NCBI GenBank assembly: GCA_028554755.1
Contig: JAPTOF010000003.1
Span: 4,320,501 to 4,384,500 of the forward strand
Length of the DNA stretch: 64,000 nt
Reading direction: 5' to 3'
Source: Cordia subcordata
Taxonomy: Eukaryota > Streptophyta > Magnoliopsida > Boraginales > Cordiaceae
In this document: positions 1-10,413 of the stretch, in pieces
Layout: every line of letters starts with the position of its first letter
How positions within the stretch are numbered: position 1 is the stretch's first letter
Notes under the pieces: model-generated
What the model was told of the DNA's origin: nothing
Database searches by the model: none
Seen by the model: the letters and a program-made list of their open reading frames with translations, nothing else
Made by a program: the position numbers and the translations under genes

Positions 1-1
1 A

Positions 2-1444
2 TGTGGGTTACACGAGTTCCCTGATTTCTTGAGACACTCAGAGCATTTAGAGTCACTAGACCTTTCCAACAACAAAATTCACGGCCAGATTCCAATGTGG
101 TTGACCTCTAAGTGGTCAGATTCATTGTCTTATCTAAATCTCTCCCACAACATTCTTACTGGCATTGACCAGTTGCCTTGGAAAAATTTGGGGATTCTTG
201 ATCTTCAATCTAACTTACTTGAGGGACAATTGCCTGCATCTGTATGTGATTTGAGCATGCTTTATATTCTCAATTTGTCGAATAATAATTTCACTGGTGA
301 GCTCCCACAATGTTTGGGAAATTTGGGCAAGCTAACTGTCCTAGACTTGCGAAGGAACAGGTTCCATGGGATGATCCCACCATTTGCACAAGGTAGCCAG
401 TTGAGAAATATAGGCCTCAATGGCAATAAATTGGAAGGGCCGGTGCCGCGGTCTTTGGCTAATTGTAAAGGCTTGGAAGTGTTTGACGTTGGGTACAACA
501 ACATTAATGACGCATTCCCCTGGTGGCTCGAATCTCTTCCAGAACTGCAGGTTCTCGTCTTGAAATTTAACAAATTCCATGGTTCCCTGATGACCAGCAG
601 GACGTTGAAGACTGAGCTTCCATTTCCTAAGCTACGAATCTTTGACGTATCTGGTAATCAATTTTCTGGCCTATTACCAACGGAGCTTCTAAAACATTTT
701 GATGCGATGAAAGATGCTGATGAAAAGAAAATTGGAGTCAACTATATGGGATCAAATGTAAGTGATTTTTCAGATAAATACTATAAGGCTTCTGTGAGTT
801 TGATCATAAAAGGGGTGGAGTTCGAACTTGTGAAAATATTAATGATTTTCACAACCATTGATTTGTCATGCAACAAATTCCAAGGAGAGATTCCGGAATC
901 CATTGGATATCTTCATTCCCTGCGATTGCTCAACTTGTCTCATAACAATCTCATTGGTGAGATTCCATCGGTACTGGGTAATTTGAGTAATCTTGAGTCG
1001 TTAGACCTCTCTTGGAACCAACTTCAAGGCAAGATCCCAATGGAATTGACTAAGCTAACATTTCTTGCGGTCTTAAACCTCTCGCAAAATCATCTTGCTG
1101 GTCGTATTCCTCGTGGTAAGCAATTCGAGACCTTCGGAAATGATTCTTATGGTGGAAACTCAGAATTGTGTGGGTTTCCACTGTCGAAGGATTGTGAATC
1201 GACAGAGCCAACATCATCACCAATGTTGCAAGAAGAAAATGAGTCAGAGTTTCTAAATGGATTCTGCTGGTCAGCTGTCTTGATGGGCTATGGTTGTGGG
1301 ATGGTATTTGGACTGGCCATGGGATTTCTCGTCTTCTTATTTGGGAAACCAAAATGGCTTTTTGACATTCTTGAAGGAGCAACGTGCAAACTTCAAAGGC
1401 AGAAGAGGAGAGTCCGGCGCCGGCATGTTTCAATAGTGCATTAA
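2..1444 (+). CDS. RLP-A: LRR receptor-like protein (Cf-9/Hcr9 type), 3' part, 5' end outside window
   Basis: The frame is already open at base 2, so the gene starts upstream of the window. The visible part encodes about 480 residues: repeated LRRs with the plant pattern LxxLxLxxNxLxGxIP, an island region (about residues 225-275, counted from the Met at 29) between two LRR blocks, and the four C-terminal LRRs typical of RLPs. A cap with ELCGFPLSKDC follows, then an acidic stretch (QEENESEF), one membrane segment (LMGYGCGMVFGLAMGFLVFLF) and a short basic tail ending RRRHVSIVH. There is no kinase domain, so in the known family it would be a cell-surface immune receptor working with a partner kinase. 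No stop or frameshift is seen up to TAA at 1442-1444. The last 355 bp are almost identical to RLP-C. Confidence is high for family, unknown for ligand. Confidence 0.93.
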   Translation, partial: CGLHEFPDFLRHSEHLESLDLSNNKIHGQIPMWLTSKWSDSLSYLNLSHNILTGIDQLPWKNLGILDLQSNLLEGQLPASVCDLSMLYILNLSNNNFTGELPQCLGNLGKLTVLDLRRNRFHGMIPPFAQGSQLRNIGLNGNKLEGPVPRSLANCKGLEVFDVGYNNINDAFPWWLESLPELQVLVLKFNKFHGSLMTSRTLKTELPFPKLRIFDVSGNQFSGLLPTELLKHFDAMKDADEKKIGVNYMGSNVSDFSDKYYKASVSLIIKGVEFELVKILMIFTTIDLSCNKFQGEIPESIGYLHSLRLLNLSHNNLIGEIPSVLGNLSNLESLDLSWNQLQGKIPMELTKLTFLAVLNLSQNHLAGRIPRGKQFETFGNDSYGGNSELCGFPLSKDCESTEPTSSPMLQEENESEFLNGFCWSAVLMGYGCGMVFGLAMGFLVFLFGKPKWLFDILEGATCKLQRQKRRVRRRHVSIVH

Positions 1445-2640
1445 CATGTGAGATGTGTAAGTTTCTAATTACTTGTATTATTTTGTTGTACTCATGTTTT
1501 AATATTTATCTTGCGCAACAATGTTTTTCATCAAGCTGTCCCAATATTAAAAATAATTATTTTATAGATATTTAAGTCTCTGTTTTTGTATTTGGTGCAA
1601 TTATATGTACCTAGTCTAACATCCTCATGTTCATTGGATCTCAGCTACAGAAGCTAGTTGTGCTAAAATTAGATGAATGGTTGAGATAACACGTGAAAGA
1701 GGAAGAAGTTGGTACTTTGGTGGTTATTTCAATCTCATTGGGAGTAGTTTCTACTTACTTGTATTATTCTGGTTTGTATTCCTACTTTGCAATTCTAGTT
1801 TGTATTTGTTCCTCGCAGTTCTATTTTCCTGCATTTGTGTTCTTCTTTGCACTTTCATTTCTCGAATTTAAGTTTTTATTCAAGTTTGATTATACTACAC
1901 ATTGATGTTCCATTATATCAATATAATTTGAGAGGCATGTTTTTTATTTCTAACTCATCAAAGGATGTATTTGCAGCTTATTTCAAATCGAAAGGATGAA
2001 TCTATACTATTTGAATTTGCACCTCTTTTAAAATTAGAGAAGTAAGTTGCACCTTTTTTTAAAGCAAAAGGGAATTTGCACCAATTTACTTGAATTCTTT
2101 TGTGTTAATAAGTCAAAATGCATTGCGCGTGTGTTTATTTACTATCCATTAATTTTAACATAAAAACTAATTGCAAGGCTAGTGTGAACCATTTTCTAAA
2201 CCATAGGGGTACCAAATGACAAGGGTTTTATACAATGTTTCCAAAATACAGGAATAAAATGCATTTTACTTTATATTAAATTTTGAATTGGCATTCAACA
2301 ATTTCAAAGGGTTTCTTTGTTCTCTTTAAATAAATAAAATTTTGTTGTTGTGCATAGCAATGTCATTGACAATCCTGCTTGAATTGCTTTTGTTATTACT
2401 ATTCTGAAGTTTTAAGATTTTGGTTCATATCCGTGCTCTGCAATTCTGGTTTACTGCATTTTTGCTCTTGTTTGCGATGTTATATGCATGTGATGATGTG
2501 AAGATAGGTACACAAAGGTAAAGACACCATGTTCCCTGGTGGCTACACAGTATAAGTTGCGGTATTTGAAGGAACATGTTAAGATAATGAATAAATAAGA
2601 CAAACCTCTCTACATAAGTTAAAACTTTCAGACAAGGTGT
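1445..2640 (+). other. RLP-A 3' UTR and downstream flank (duplicated)
   Basis: No coding gene is seen. The stretch after the stop is recognisably repeated behind RLP-C (30763-31850) and behind RLP-D (49475-51700, there split by insertions). Shared landmarks are the phrase CATCAAGCTGTCCC about 90 bp after the stop and the later TTTGGTG and GGTGAATGGTTGAGATAAC motifs. Similarity drops clearly right after the stop codon. It probably holds the 3' UTR and polyadenylation region. The small open frames here are not conserved between copies. Confidence 0.6.
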
Positions 2641-3660
2641 TAATTTATTATACTCAGCCAAAAAAAAAAGTTGGTATTTTATTACATTGTACAGTTGGTC
2701 ATGCTCAAAAGTTCCTACAATACATTAATGCTTTGGCATTGAAGGACACTAAACCAGAGAACCCAAAGCTTTTGAATCTAAGGAAACATGTGAGGGCATG
2801 TAAACAAGCCTTGCTTTCCTAGTTGGCTCTGGTACTGCTAATGCCTTTACTTAACAGGCTTCAGGAACCTTTCCAAAACCAAAAGGGAAAAATTCCAGTC
2901 GATGTTACTCTACTATTCTGAGGCTGGCCTACTGACTAGCCATTGATTTTGCTGGTGAAAGTTTAGCTGCTAGGAAAACCAGATCCAAATCATAAACGAA
3001 CTAAGTTGGCCTTTCACAACTAAATACTAATATAGAGATCAAAGAAGTAGCATTTTACGCAGCTGAAAATGGAAGGCAATCTTGGTATGCTTCTAGACTG
3101 AATCTTGCAAGGCGACACCCCTAATTCAATGCACATTTTTTGATCTAAGGCTCTTTCAATCCCTGCAGTACTCGTGTCTTGGTAAACAAACAATCCAAAC
3201 CTCTATAGGACTTCACTTATCAACTCTATATCCAATTTGAGATCTCAAATCAACATTTGGGTTAATGTCGATTAATCACAAATCTACATTTATGAATCTT
3301 CCAACTCAAAGTGGGCCATAAAGGTGGGAAATGCTAATGTTATATACCTGGACAACAGCATAGTAGAATGATCAAGTAGCTCCAACTTAATGATTAGTAA
3401 TGCTTGATAAAACCTAAGAATCATAGATTTGAACCGTGTTCCGAGACAATAAAACAACTGTAATCTGTATCTTTGTAGAAGTTGAGTGCTTGTGACAATT
3501 GAGGTTGAGTACTTTTAGCCACAAAATGAAGCTTGAGGTGGTAAAGGAATGAGCAGACAATTGAAAGCAAAATCAGAAAACGTTTCAGAGCTACTAGCTA
3601 GTTTTGGATTTCAACTGACGCAGTTAGTCTTAAGCAACTCGTGTAATATGGAATTCACTA
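2640..3660. repeat. Duplicated intergenic block between RLP 3' flank and CBL remnant
   Basis: Segments of this block recur at 33110-33500, 43740-44289 and 51730-52850. Recognisable shared phrases are CTTTGGCATTGAAGGA, GGCCTACTGACTAGCC and TATCCAATTTGAGATC. No gene is apparent. The order of the phrases is the same in every copy, so they were copied as a unit with the RLP and CBL sequence around them. Confidence 0.65.
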
Positions 3661-3677
3661 TATATAGAGGCACTTAC

Positions 3678-5078
3678 TTGAGATATGGAAGAGTCATGAT
3701 GTTTAATAGAGATGGATTCTTTAATACATACTCCTTTCATTCTTCTTGATCTATGCTTCCATCATTTTTGGTATCTACATCATTGAACGTCTGCAAAGAA
3801 ATAAACTGTTAAATAAGACCACATGAGCATAAATGGCAGGATCCAAAGGGGAGAGCAATTTTCACCTTATCAATAATCATTTCAACAACATCATCCAAAA
3901 GTTCAAGATCTGATTCGTGCAGCAATGCCAGCACCATCACTTTCAACTATCAATTATTAAGGATTAAAAACATAAAAAGAAACAAAAGTCAAGTAAGCGG
4001 CACTTGAACATAATATGCAAGTACAAAGAAGAAGAAAATTTCATTTCCTTAAAATAAGAAAATGAATGAGGAAAGAGAATTGCAGAAGATATTTATCCGA
4101 AAGTAGCGAATGGAGACATGAAAAGTAACTCCAGAAAATACAATAGCTTAGAGCTGAAGTTATAAGACCAAGAATTCTGTAGCCATGCACAATAATCGAT
4201 CTGTACTTCTAACCCAAGTAATGATCAATATACAGCCTATGAAACAAAGAACAGGAATCTCAAGATAGTAAAGGAGACTTGGAATCCTTACTCTTCTCTC
4301 TCAATATATCCTGTCTGCCTTAGGTCATGCAATCTGAATGCAACTGCCAAGAGAACGTCTTTAGTTAAAAATTAAAACTCCTAAATTTTAGAAAATGAGC
4401 ATATCTTTCGTCAAATGCTTGCAGTTTATCAAAGATTATATATCACATACAATCGATTCTTACATGCTATTTTGTCTTCAACTGGTGCATTTGGATGGAA
4501 CACCGCCAGTGATCGGACAAATTCTCCAAATTCGATGACCCCATTTCTTTTGAAATCAAACAAGTCAAAGATCTGTGTCAATGTGAGAGGTACAAAATTA
4601 ATAGAGCTAACCATCTCTGCAATGTTACACTTATCGTATTCTTTCCAAGCAAAAGAACAGTCAAATGTGCTTAATCAACTTCATGAACAACCAGAAGTAA
4701 GCCACAGTACGAAAAACCACCTAGCCGCTATCAAATTGAAAATAGACAAATTAACCCCGAAAGCTAGCATAAATACGCATCCAAGATCTGAACTATTAAA
4801 GCAATTAATAGGAATATTAACTCAGCATACCCTATCTGCAAACAAATTTTCCTTGTTTTGATTCTTGAAAAGGGCAAGCTGAAACTCTTCCTAATGATAG
4901 AAATTGAATAAAAATTAGTATTCAGAGAAGTGGATATATTTTAATTCTTAAACTTCTTCAACTAGAACTTTAATATTTAGGTGTAGTGAACATACCTTGG
5001 GTATGAGGCCATCATTGATTATGGAGCAGCTTATTTTCTTAAATAGCACATATAATGCCTCTACTTCACTCACCATAA
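3678..5078 (-). pseudogene. Calcineurin B-like (CBL) calcium-sensor gene, six exons recognisable, broken
   Basis: Six exons can be read on the minus strand with the usual CBL exon sizes: 5078-4996 (83 bp, VSEVEALYVLFKKISCSI), 4890-4831 (60 bp, EEFQLALFKNQNKENLFADR), 4572-4464 (109 bp, [18 protein letters not shown]), 4343-4291 (53 bp, FAFRLHDLRQTGYIERE), 3946-3866 (81 bp, VLALLHESDLELLDDVVE) and 3790-3678 (113 bp, VDTKNDGSIDQEE, then KNPSLLNIMTLPYLK). EF-hand loops are visible. CBLs bind calcium and activate CIPK kinases; the sequence is nearest the CBL4/CBL8/CBL10-like group. Breaks: the Trp after DQEE is TGA at 3739-3737, and the donor after the 53-bp exon reads GAG|TAAGG, one G short of GTAAGG. 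The first exon and the final exon (DITxxFPSFV) were not found. A non-functional relic is most likely. Confidence 0.88.
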
Positions 5079-5576
5079 CTGCAGGCACAGTTTTTTCCTT
5101 GAAGTCAATAGTGGCAATCAAGAAAGCAATCAATAGCTAGAAGGAAACTTAAAGATATAATTTCAGCTGGCATTCTATTTGCTGACGCATGATGCAGACC
5201 TGCATGACTAGGTAACCAGAATCAGAATTATTTAGTGATTTTGTTCTTGATGTAAACCTCAATCGGCTTTGTGAATGTAAGATTAATGATATCACATCAT
5301 CGTTTTCCACTAACATCTTGGTAATGCACTGTAACAGAACCATACTTAAATCCAAACATTTAAATGATCTTATGGTTAGATACCAAATAGTTCAGCACCC
5401 ATCCTGAGAAGCTTCTTTCATTTATCCCCTTTCTGCAAAGGGCAGATGAGATACCTCAGCTTTAGGAACATTTACACTGATCAAATTTCCTGGATCCAAC
5501 ACCATCTTTCACTTCAAAAAACTAACTTGATTTCCTTTGTGTTAGCTGAAATGCCAAAGTACAGATCCAATCTGCA

Positions 5577-5783
5577 TCAGATTGGATAAAAATGATTATC
5601 TTTTCTGTAATTTTCAATCAAGTCGAGATATTCATATGCTAAATAATCATCTGGCAATCTTGTTTTTGCTCTTTCAGAAACTGAAAAAGAAGTAAAAATA
5701 AGTAGAAGAAGCAACAAATTTATAAGAGCAAAGCTAGCAACCAATTTGGCTTCTCTTCGATATACCTCTCTACAATTTCCCAT
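5577..5783 (-). CDS. Short open frame, possible but unproven CBL first exon
   Basis: A 68-residue frame begins MGNCREVYRREAKL and then has a hydrophobic stretch (ASFALINLLLLLLIFTSF). It lies upstream of the CBL exons on the same strand, and an MGxC start is typical of myristoylated CBL proteins. However, the usual CBL first-exon tail (xxPGYEDPxxLAxxTPF) is not visible and no clear donor site links it to 5078. It may be a chance frame. I do not assign a function. Confidence 0.15.
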   Translation of the reverse strand: MGNCREVYRREAKLVASFALINLLLLLLIFTSFSVSERAKTRLPDDYLAYEYLDLIENYRKDNHFYPI

Positions 5784-5789
5784 CTATTA

Positions 5790-7150
5790 GTCCTAATTGA
5801 TATCACGTGTTAATTGATATAATTAATGGACTAGATTAATTTTTTAACATCATCCTTACAATCTTAGTTATAAAGCATTAAATACCAAGATTGCATCTAA
5901 ACTATTTGTCTAAAATTGTAAACAAAGTAAATTGTTAAAGGAATCAAATCCACTAGCAATAGGTCACCATAAGCAAAGAAAGAGAGATTGATAAAAACAT
6001 CATCAAGACCAAATCTTGTTAATTGGTTACAATTTCGCAGTACACATATTTTTTGATTAATTGGTTATGTAAAGATAGTGAGATATATTAAGATCTGCAC
6101 CCAAAAAAAAAAAAAAACTCCAACTGGATGTCTTAGTTAATTGGTTGTTTCCATCGGAAGAAAAATTCTTTAATTTCATAAAGGCCTGTGAACCCTATAG
6201 AACAAGAATTATTTGTTTCTCTAAAATATAGTTTTAAATCACAAGATAATGCAATTATACAATATTTAGTTTACTTATAGATCATGGAAGAAATGGAATT
6301 ATAACACATACGTAAATGTAAAGTTTTATAAATTAGTTATTATATATAAATAATAGAAAATAGATTAAATTTTTATCATATATTTATTTATATTATAGAC
6401 CATGGAAAAATGAAAATATAATACGTATATAAAGTTTTATTAATTAGTTATTATCTATGAATATTAAATTTTAATTATATCTATACTAATATATATAAAG
6501 CAAAAACTAGGAAAATTTTAATTTTGATTTCAATTGTTTGCATTTCATTGTCTGCCACATGTTATAAATAGTTTGTTATTTGGTTGCCATGTGATGTGGG
6601 ACCATGCCTACAATCTTGCCGTGTATTTTTTGTCTGCCATTGCTTATTATACATTACCCAATTAAAAAGGAACAGAATAATTTGTACATTAAAAAAAGAA
6701 AAGACTAATATGTTAGATTAAAAAAATGCTCAATAAATGATGGTAATATATCAATTTAGATCATTCGCGAATTTCTTTTTAAAATTACTAGATTTCACAA
6801 AAATATAAAAGTTTTAATCAATATTGAAACCTTAATATGACAAAACATATTTATGTTCTATCCCTCACATTAATTGTCAAATTTGACCATTAACAATGAC
6901 ACAAACATAAAAATATTCATTTCTCCCATGTATCACATTGATACTATCATATTATATAAATATCAAAATAATTGTCAAAAATATTTTTCAATTTTGAAAT
7001 CATTATATATATTTTTAATATTGTATCATATTATATAAATATTTTGTTATGAGAGGAAAATTATTTTTGATATGAAAGAGAAAATTAAAAAATAATTTTG
7101 GATGGAGATAATAAGTAAGAGGTGAGATATTTAAATTAATGGTAAAGATT
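5790..7150. other. AT-rich noncoding stretch with a two-copy tandem repeat
   Basis: No gene is seen. About 6281-6395 and 6399-6485 are two diverged copies of one unit (ATCATGGAAGAAATGG / ACCATGGAAAAATG, then AAAGTTTTAT(A/T)AATTAG). At 6480 the sequence TCTATACTAATATATATAA resembles a Helitron 5' end preceded by A, but no 3' hairpin end was found to pair with it. The rest is low-complexity AT-rich DNA. Confidence 0.4.
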
Positions 7151-7227
7151 TATTCGATATTTTAAGAATAAAATATATAGTTGAGATTTAAAGTTAGAAT
7201 ATTAGAATAGAGAAGGAGTTAGTAAAA

Positions 7228-7725
7228 GAATTTGAGAGAGAGAGAGAGAGAGAAAATGTATATTTCCATTATGATTAGCTCAAATGATTATTTGATAGCT
7301 GATGTCCATTTATAGTAGTTAGGTCGTTAGTAACTAATTGTCTTTCCATAAAATATCTTTACTGAGCTGTCATCTACTTTATCTAACGACCACTCTCTCT
7401 AACTAACCAGCATTGCGTCAAGCATGTGGTCTTCCATTCCTTATTAGCTCCCTCAAGCTGAGACTGGGGGACATCAGAGAAGGCTTGGCGACTAGGTACT
7501 GATAAGTGGAGATAGGAAGGGCCTTAGTAAATAGGCCTGCATTGTGATTAGCTCAAATAGTTACATGATAGTTGATGTCTATTTATAGTGGTTAGGTAAT
7601 TAATAATTAATGCCTTTACATAAAATATCTTTGCTGAGCTGTCATCTATTGACTACTTTATCTAACCGCCACTTTCTCTCAAACTAACTAGCATTGCCTC
7701 CAGCATGTCGTCTGATCACTAAGCT
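7228..7725 (-). mobile_element. Ty1/copia-type LTR fragments (two LTR pieces flanking an internal scrap)
   Basis: 7265-7445 and 7540-7720 are two copies of one LTR-like sequence (shared GATTAGCTCAAAT, AAAATATCTTT(A/G)CTGAG, CTAACTA(G/A)C). Between them lies an internal scrap with CCCTCAAGCTGAGACTGGGGG, the polypurine-tract-like end (reverse strand) typical of copia elements. The first piece starts with a GA microsatellite, as do the LTRs of the copia element at 11689. Coding sequence is lost. It is a degenerate remnant. Confidence 0.55.
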
Positions 7726-8115
7726 TGTGGCAACACCATTCTTCTCTTCCTTATTGGTTAGGAGAGGACCCTCGTCCAAAAAGTATAAAGAGAAATGCGA
7801 TGAATTTTAAAATATAATGGAGTAGTCACCGAGATAGTGGTTAATGTGTATTTTACCATAAACTATATTATCTGCTCTTCAATTTTTGTTCCATAATTTG
7901 CAAAAGTTTGAAATTTTAAATTCAATCTATTCTAGAGCTTCTAGATTGAAAATCAGACTTCAATAATTTTCTTTTCTTTTTTTTCCCTTTTTGTCAACGT
8001 GAACGCGACTTTAATAATTTTCTTTTCTTTTCTTTTCTTTTGTTTTTTTTTTTGGGTCAACACGCTTAACAATGAACTATATGAAAAGATAACATAATCT
8101 TGAACACATTGTTTT

Positions 8116-8332
8116 GGACCTATTTGGATTGACTTCTTTCATGAAAAAATAATTTTTAAAAAAATATTTTTTTGGAATAAATATTTAGCTTAGTTTTAAA
8201 AAAACTGAAATGAAAAAAAAAAGTTTAAATTCTTTTTTTTAATCTAAAAGTAAAAATTTTTTTTCTGAAAAGAATATATTTCTCAAAAATTATAAAAAAA
8301 CGCTTTTGAGAACAGTCAATGCAAACAATCCC
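8116..8332. mobile_element. MITE, GGxCCTxTTTGGATT family
   Basis: The ends form an imperfect inverted repeat: left GGACCTATTTGGATTGACTT, right (reverse complement) GGGATTGTTTGCATTGACTG. The interior is poly-A/T rich with no coding capacity. Related ends occur at 27110, 42320, 57352 and on the large element at 11942. The 3-bp flanks (TTT/TTA) are nearly a Tourist/PIF-type target duplication. Confidence 0.6.
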
Positions 8333-8904
8333 TTACTTTTTAGGTTAAATATCAAAGATCACTATAGTTCTTCTTAGCTCTTGTTCTACTAAAGTATCAT
8401 TATAAACTATTAAAACTTATTTTGTTTGAGGGTTCAAATGACGTTAAGTCGTTAACTAGAAATACATAATGAAAAAGGACGTTAAAAAAAAGACGTAAAG
8501 ATCCACAAACATGAACTACCAAGAACTGTCTTTTGGTCATATGTTTAGAAGAAGAGTACTGATTAAGGAATAGAAGCTGAAATTGAATCGAACAGAAAAA
8601 ATGGTTTTTAAATCACTGAAAGGAAAAACCTTAGGTAAATCCAAAAGAACAAAAAGAAAAACAAAAAAGAAAAAAATGAGCGATTTTCAGTGAAAAGAAA
8701 AAAAAATATTTAATTGACCACTTAAGTTTAATCTTCATATAAAATTTAGTGACCTATGACCGAATCTACCCTTTTTGAAACAAGTGAAAATTGCTGTTTT
8801 TGAATTCTTGTCGTTAAAGTTGGCTGTTACTCCGATTATACCCTGCAACTTCACATATGAGCTAGATGCTCCTTTACACGTGGTGCACCTGTTAAACTTA
8901 GAGA
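8333..8904. other. Noncoding, no recognisable feature
   Basis: I see no gene, repeat unit or terminal repeat here. The sequence is AT-rich with several A-runs. Confidence 0.5.
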
Positions 8905-9523
8905 TTTGAGAGAGAAATCATTACTATGCTAATGTTATTATTGTGTAGTGATTACATGATTAGCTCTGTTCATAGTAAGAGCTTAGCTTGTGGAGAAAGT
9001 TACTTTGTCCAGCTATATTGTACAATTAAGTAAGTTACAACAATTAATTAACTAATCATTCCCAGGCTATTGGCCAGAATCTTCGAGAATCTTCTAGAAG
9101 CTTTAGCTTGAGCTTCTTTGAGCTAACTCCAACATCCCCTGCAAGTTGAGCCGTGGGATTCCAAGGGGATGTTTGGTGTGAAGTTGAGCAAATCTACTGC
9201 CGCTAAGAGGCGTAGTAAGGAGACTTGCAACTTGATCATGTGAAGGAATATAGCGTACAAGAAGTTGTTTTGAGGTCACTTTCTTGACAAAATGATAATC
9301 GATCTCAATATGTTTTGTTTAACTATGAAAAACTGGATTCGACACAAGAGCCAATGTAGAGATTGAGAAACTTGTGAGAGGTGGGAAAGGAATATGCAAA
9401 TCACATAGTAAATAAGTAAGCCATTTTACTTCAACTGCTACTTGTGCAAGTGCTCTATACTCTGGTTGAAGATCTTGCAACAGTGGCTTGCTTTTTGGAG
9501 CACCATGAGATCAAATTTGAACA
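8905..9523 (-). pseudogene. Ty1/copia remnant: LTR end plus RNase H fragment
   Basis: On the minus strand about 9520-9290 decode to the copia RNase H end (LISWCSKKQATVARSST, then after a frameshift ALAQVAVEVKW and an LCDLHIPFPP-like stretch). It is followed by a 3' noncoding region with CCCCTGCAAGTTGAGCC at 9135 (polypurine side) and LTR-like sequence to about 8905. Several frame breaks are present. RNase H would remove the RNA of RNA-DNA hybrids in reverse transcription. This copy is dead. Confidence 0.7.
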
Positions 9524-9840
9524 AATAAATTTAAAGTTGTGAACAAATAGAGTGGAACGGTGAACAAATATATGTGTTTGGTTTTGTGTGTTGGAGAGTA
9601 GTGACCAACCATATATAAAGTGGTAAACATATAAATATAAAGTAATACACACACACACACATATATTTGTGTGTCTGTTATATATAAGAGTGATGAACAA
9701 ATGTTTAGTGTATGAAAGTCAGTAAATAAATAAATGTGATGTGATAAACTAATATATGTGGGATAAGTGTAATAAAAATATATATTCATTTTTATTTTAT
9801 TGTGAATAAATAGTAACACGTGTTCATGCACAATAGGTAC
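9523..9840. repeat. Degenerate GTGAACAAAT short tandem motif
   Basis: The motif (T)GTGAACAAAT and variants (GGTGAACAAATA, GATGAACAAATG, GTGAATAAATA) recur roughly every 20-60 bases, with a short AC/AT microsatellite at 9649-9666. Related stretches occur at 41780-42020 and 62380-62670. Open frames on the minus strand here are low-complexity artefacts. Confidence 0.55.
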
Positions 9841-9870
9841 ATATTGCTCTTACAGGAGCATGGTGATACA

Positions 9871-10413
9871 TAGGGACGAGGGCACATTGTTAATAGTGGT
9901 GTCATTTGAACCATTGATTTCTTTAGAAAAAAATTACAGACATATTACTCATTTTGTAATAGAAATAATATACATATTATGTTGAAAAATTTTAATTTTG
10001 ACCTCACTAAAATATCCTATGACCCCGTAACTTACCTTCCATCTTTCTTATTAAAAGCCATGTATTTGATAGCATTAAATATGAAGTGATAATTGAACAC
10101 TTTTGAAATATTCGACTCTTAAGGTAAATTGTAGCATTTATTTAAACTTTTTTTTTTTTTAAACAAACCCTTCCTCCCTCAACCCAATCTACATCCTCCA
10201 TGGGATTTGAACTTAGACCAATACTCTTCCCTATCCTTTCCGTCCTCCATGGGATTTAAACTCTGGTCATCACTCCTAGAAAGGTAATCTCAACCACTTG
10301 AGCTATTCTTAATCTCAAATATCGAGTTTTATATACACACACACATATATGTATATATATGTATCAATATTTTTATATTGACACTAGAAAAAAATTTTCT
10401 GACTCTGTCCCTA
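9871..10413. mobile_element. Non-autonomous hAT element with perfect 8-bp target duplication
   Basis: The element is bounded by TAGGGACGAGGGC on the left and GACTCTGTCCCTA on the right, an inverted repeat of hAT style. The 8-bp sequence GTGATACA lies directly outside both ends (9863-9870 and 10414-10421). There is no transposase. A SINE is nested within it at 10148-10310. Confidence 0.85.
10148..10310 (-). mobile_element. tRNA-derived SINE, minus strand
   Basis: Read on the minus strand it begins with a Pol III A-box-like TAGCTCAAGTGGTTGAG (10305-10289), then a B-box-like GAGTTTAAATCCC (10263-10251). A second, similar AAGTTCAAATCCCATGGAGG unit follows at about 10220-10200. It ends in a 13-base A tail (T run 10148-10160). 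This order is that of a tRNA-related SINE. It has jumped into the hAT element. Confidence 0.75.

Noticed and set aside
262..580. Open frames on the minus strand inside RLP-A (and at 1050-1433, 29691-29907, 30368-30751)
   Set aside because: They are mirror frames of the LRR coding region; the same shadows appear in both RLP copies because the DNA is conserved, and they show no domain.
1384..1905. Short plus-strand open frames after RLP-A
   Set aside because: Not conserved behind RLP-C or RLP-D; the region is 3' flank.
4415..4861. 148-residue plus-strand frame over the CBL exons
   Set aside because: It is antisense to the CBL exons, which have correct sizes, splice sites and EF-hand motifs on the minus strand.
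6480..6720. Helitron 5' end (TCTATACTAATATA)
   Set aside because: Only the short AT-rich start matches and no CTRR hairpin end could be paired with it, so I kept it as a note only.
7201..7260. CRISPR-like or bacterial features, tRNA and rRNA genes
   Set aside because: I looked for them throughout; repeats here are microsatellites and transposon parts, and no cloverleaf tRNA or rRNA phrase was found apart from tRNA-derived SINE heads and primer sites.
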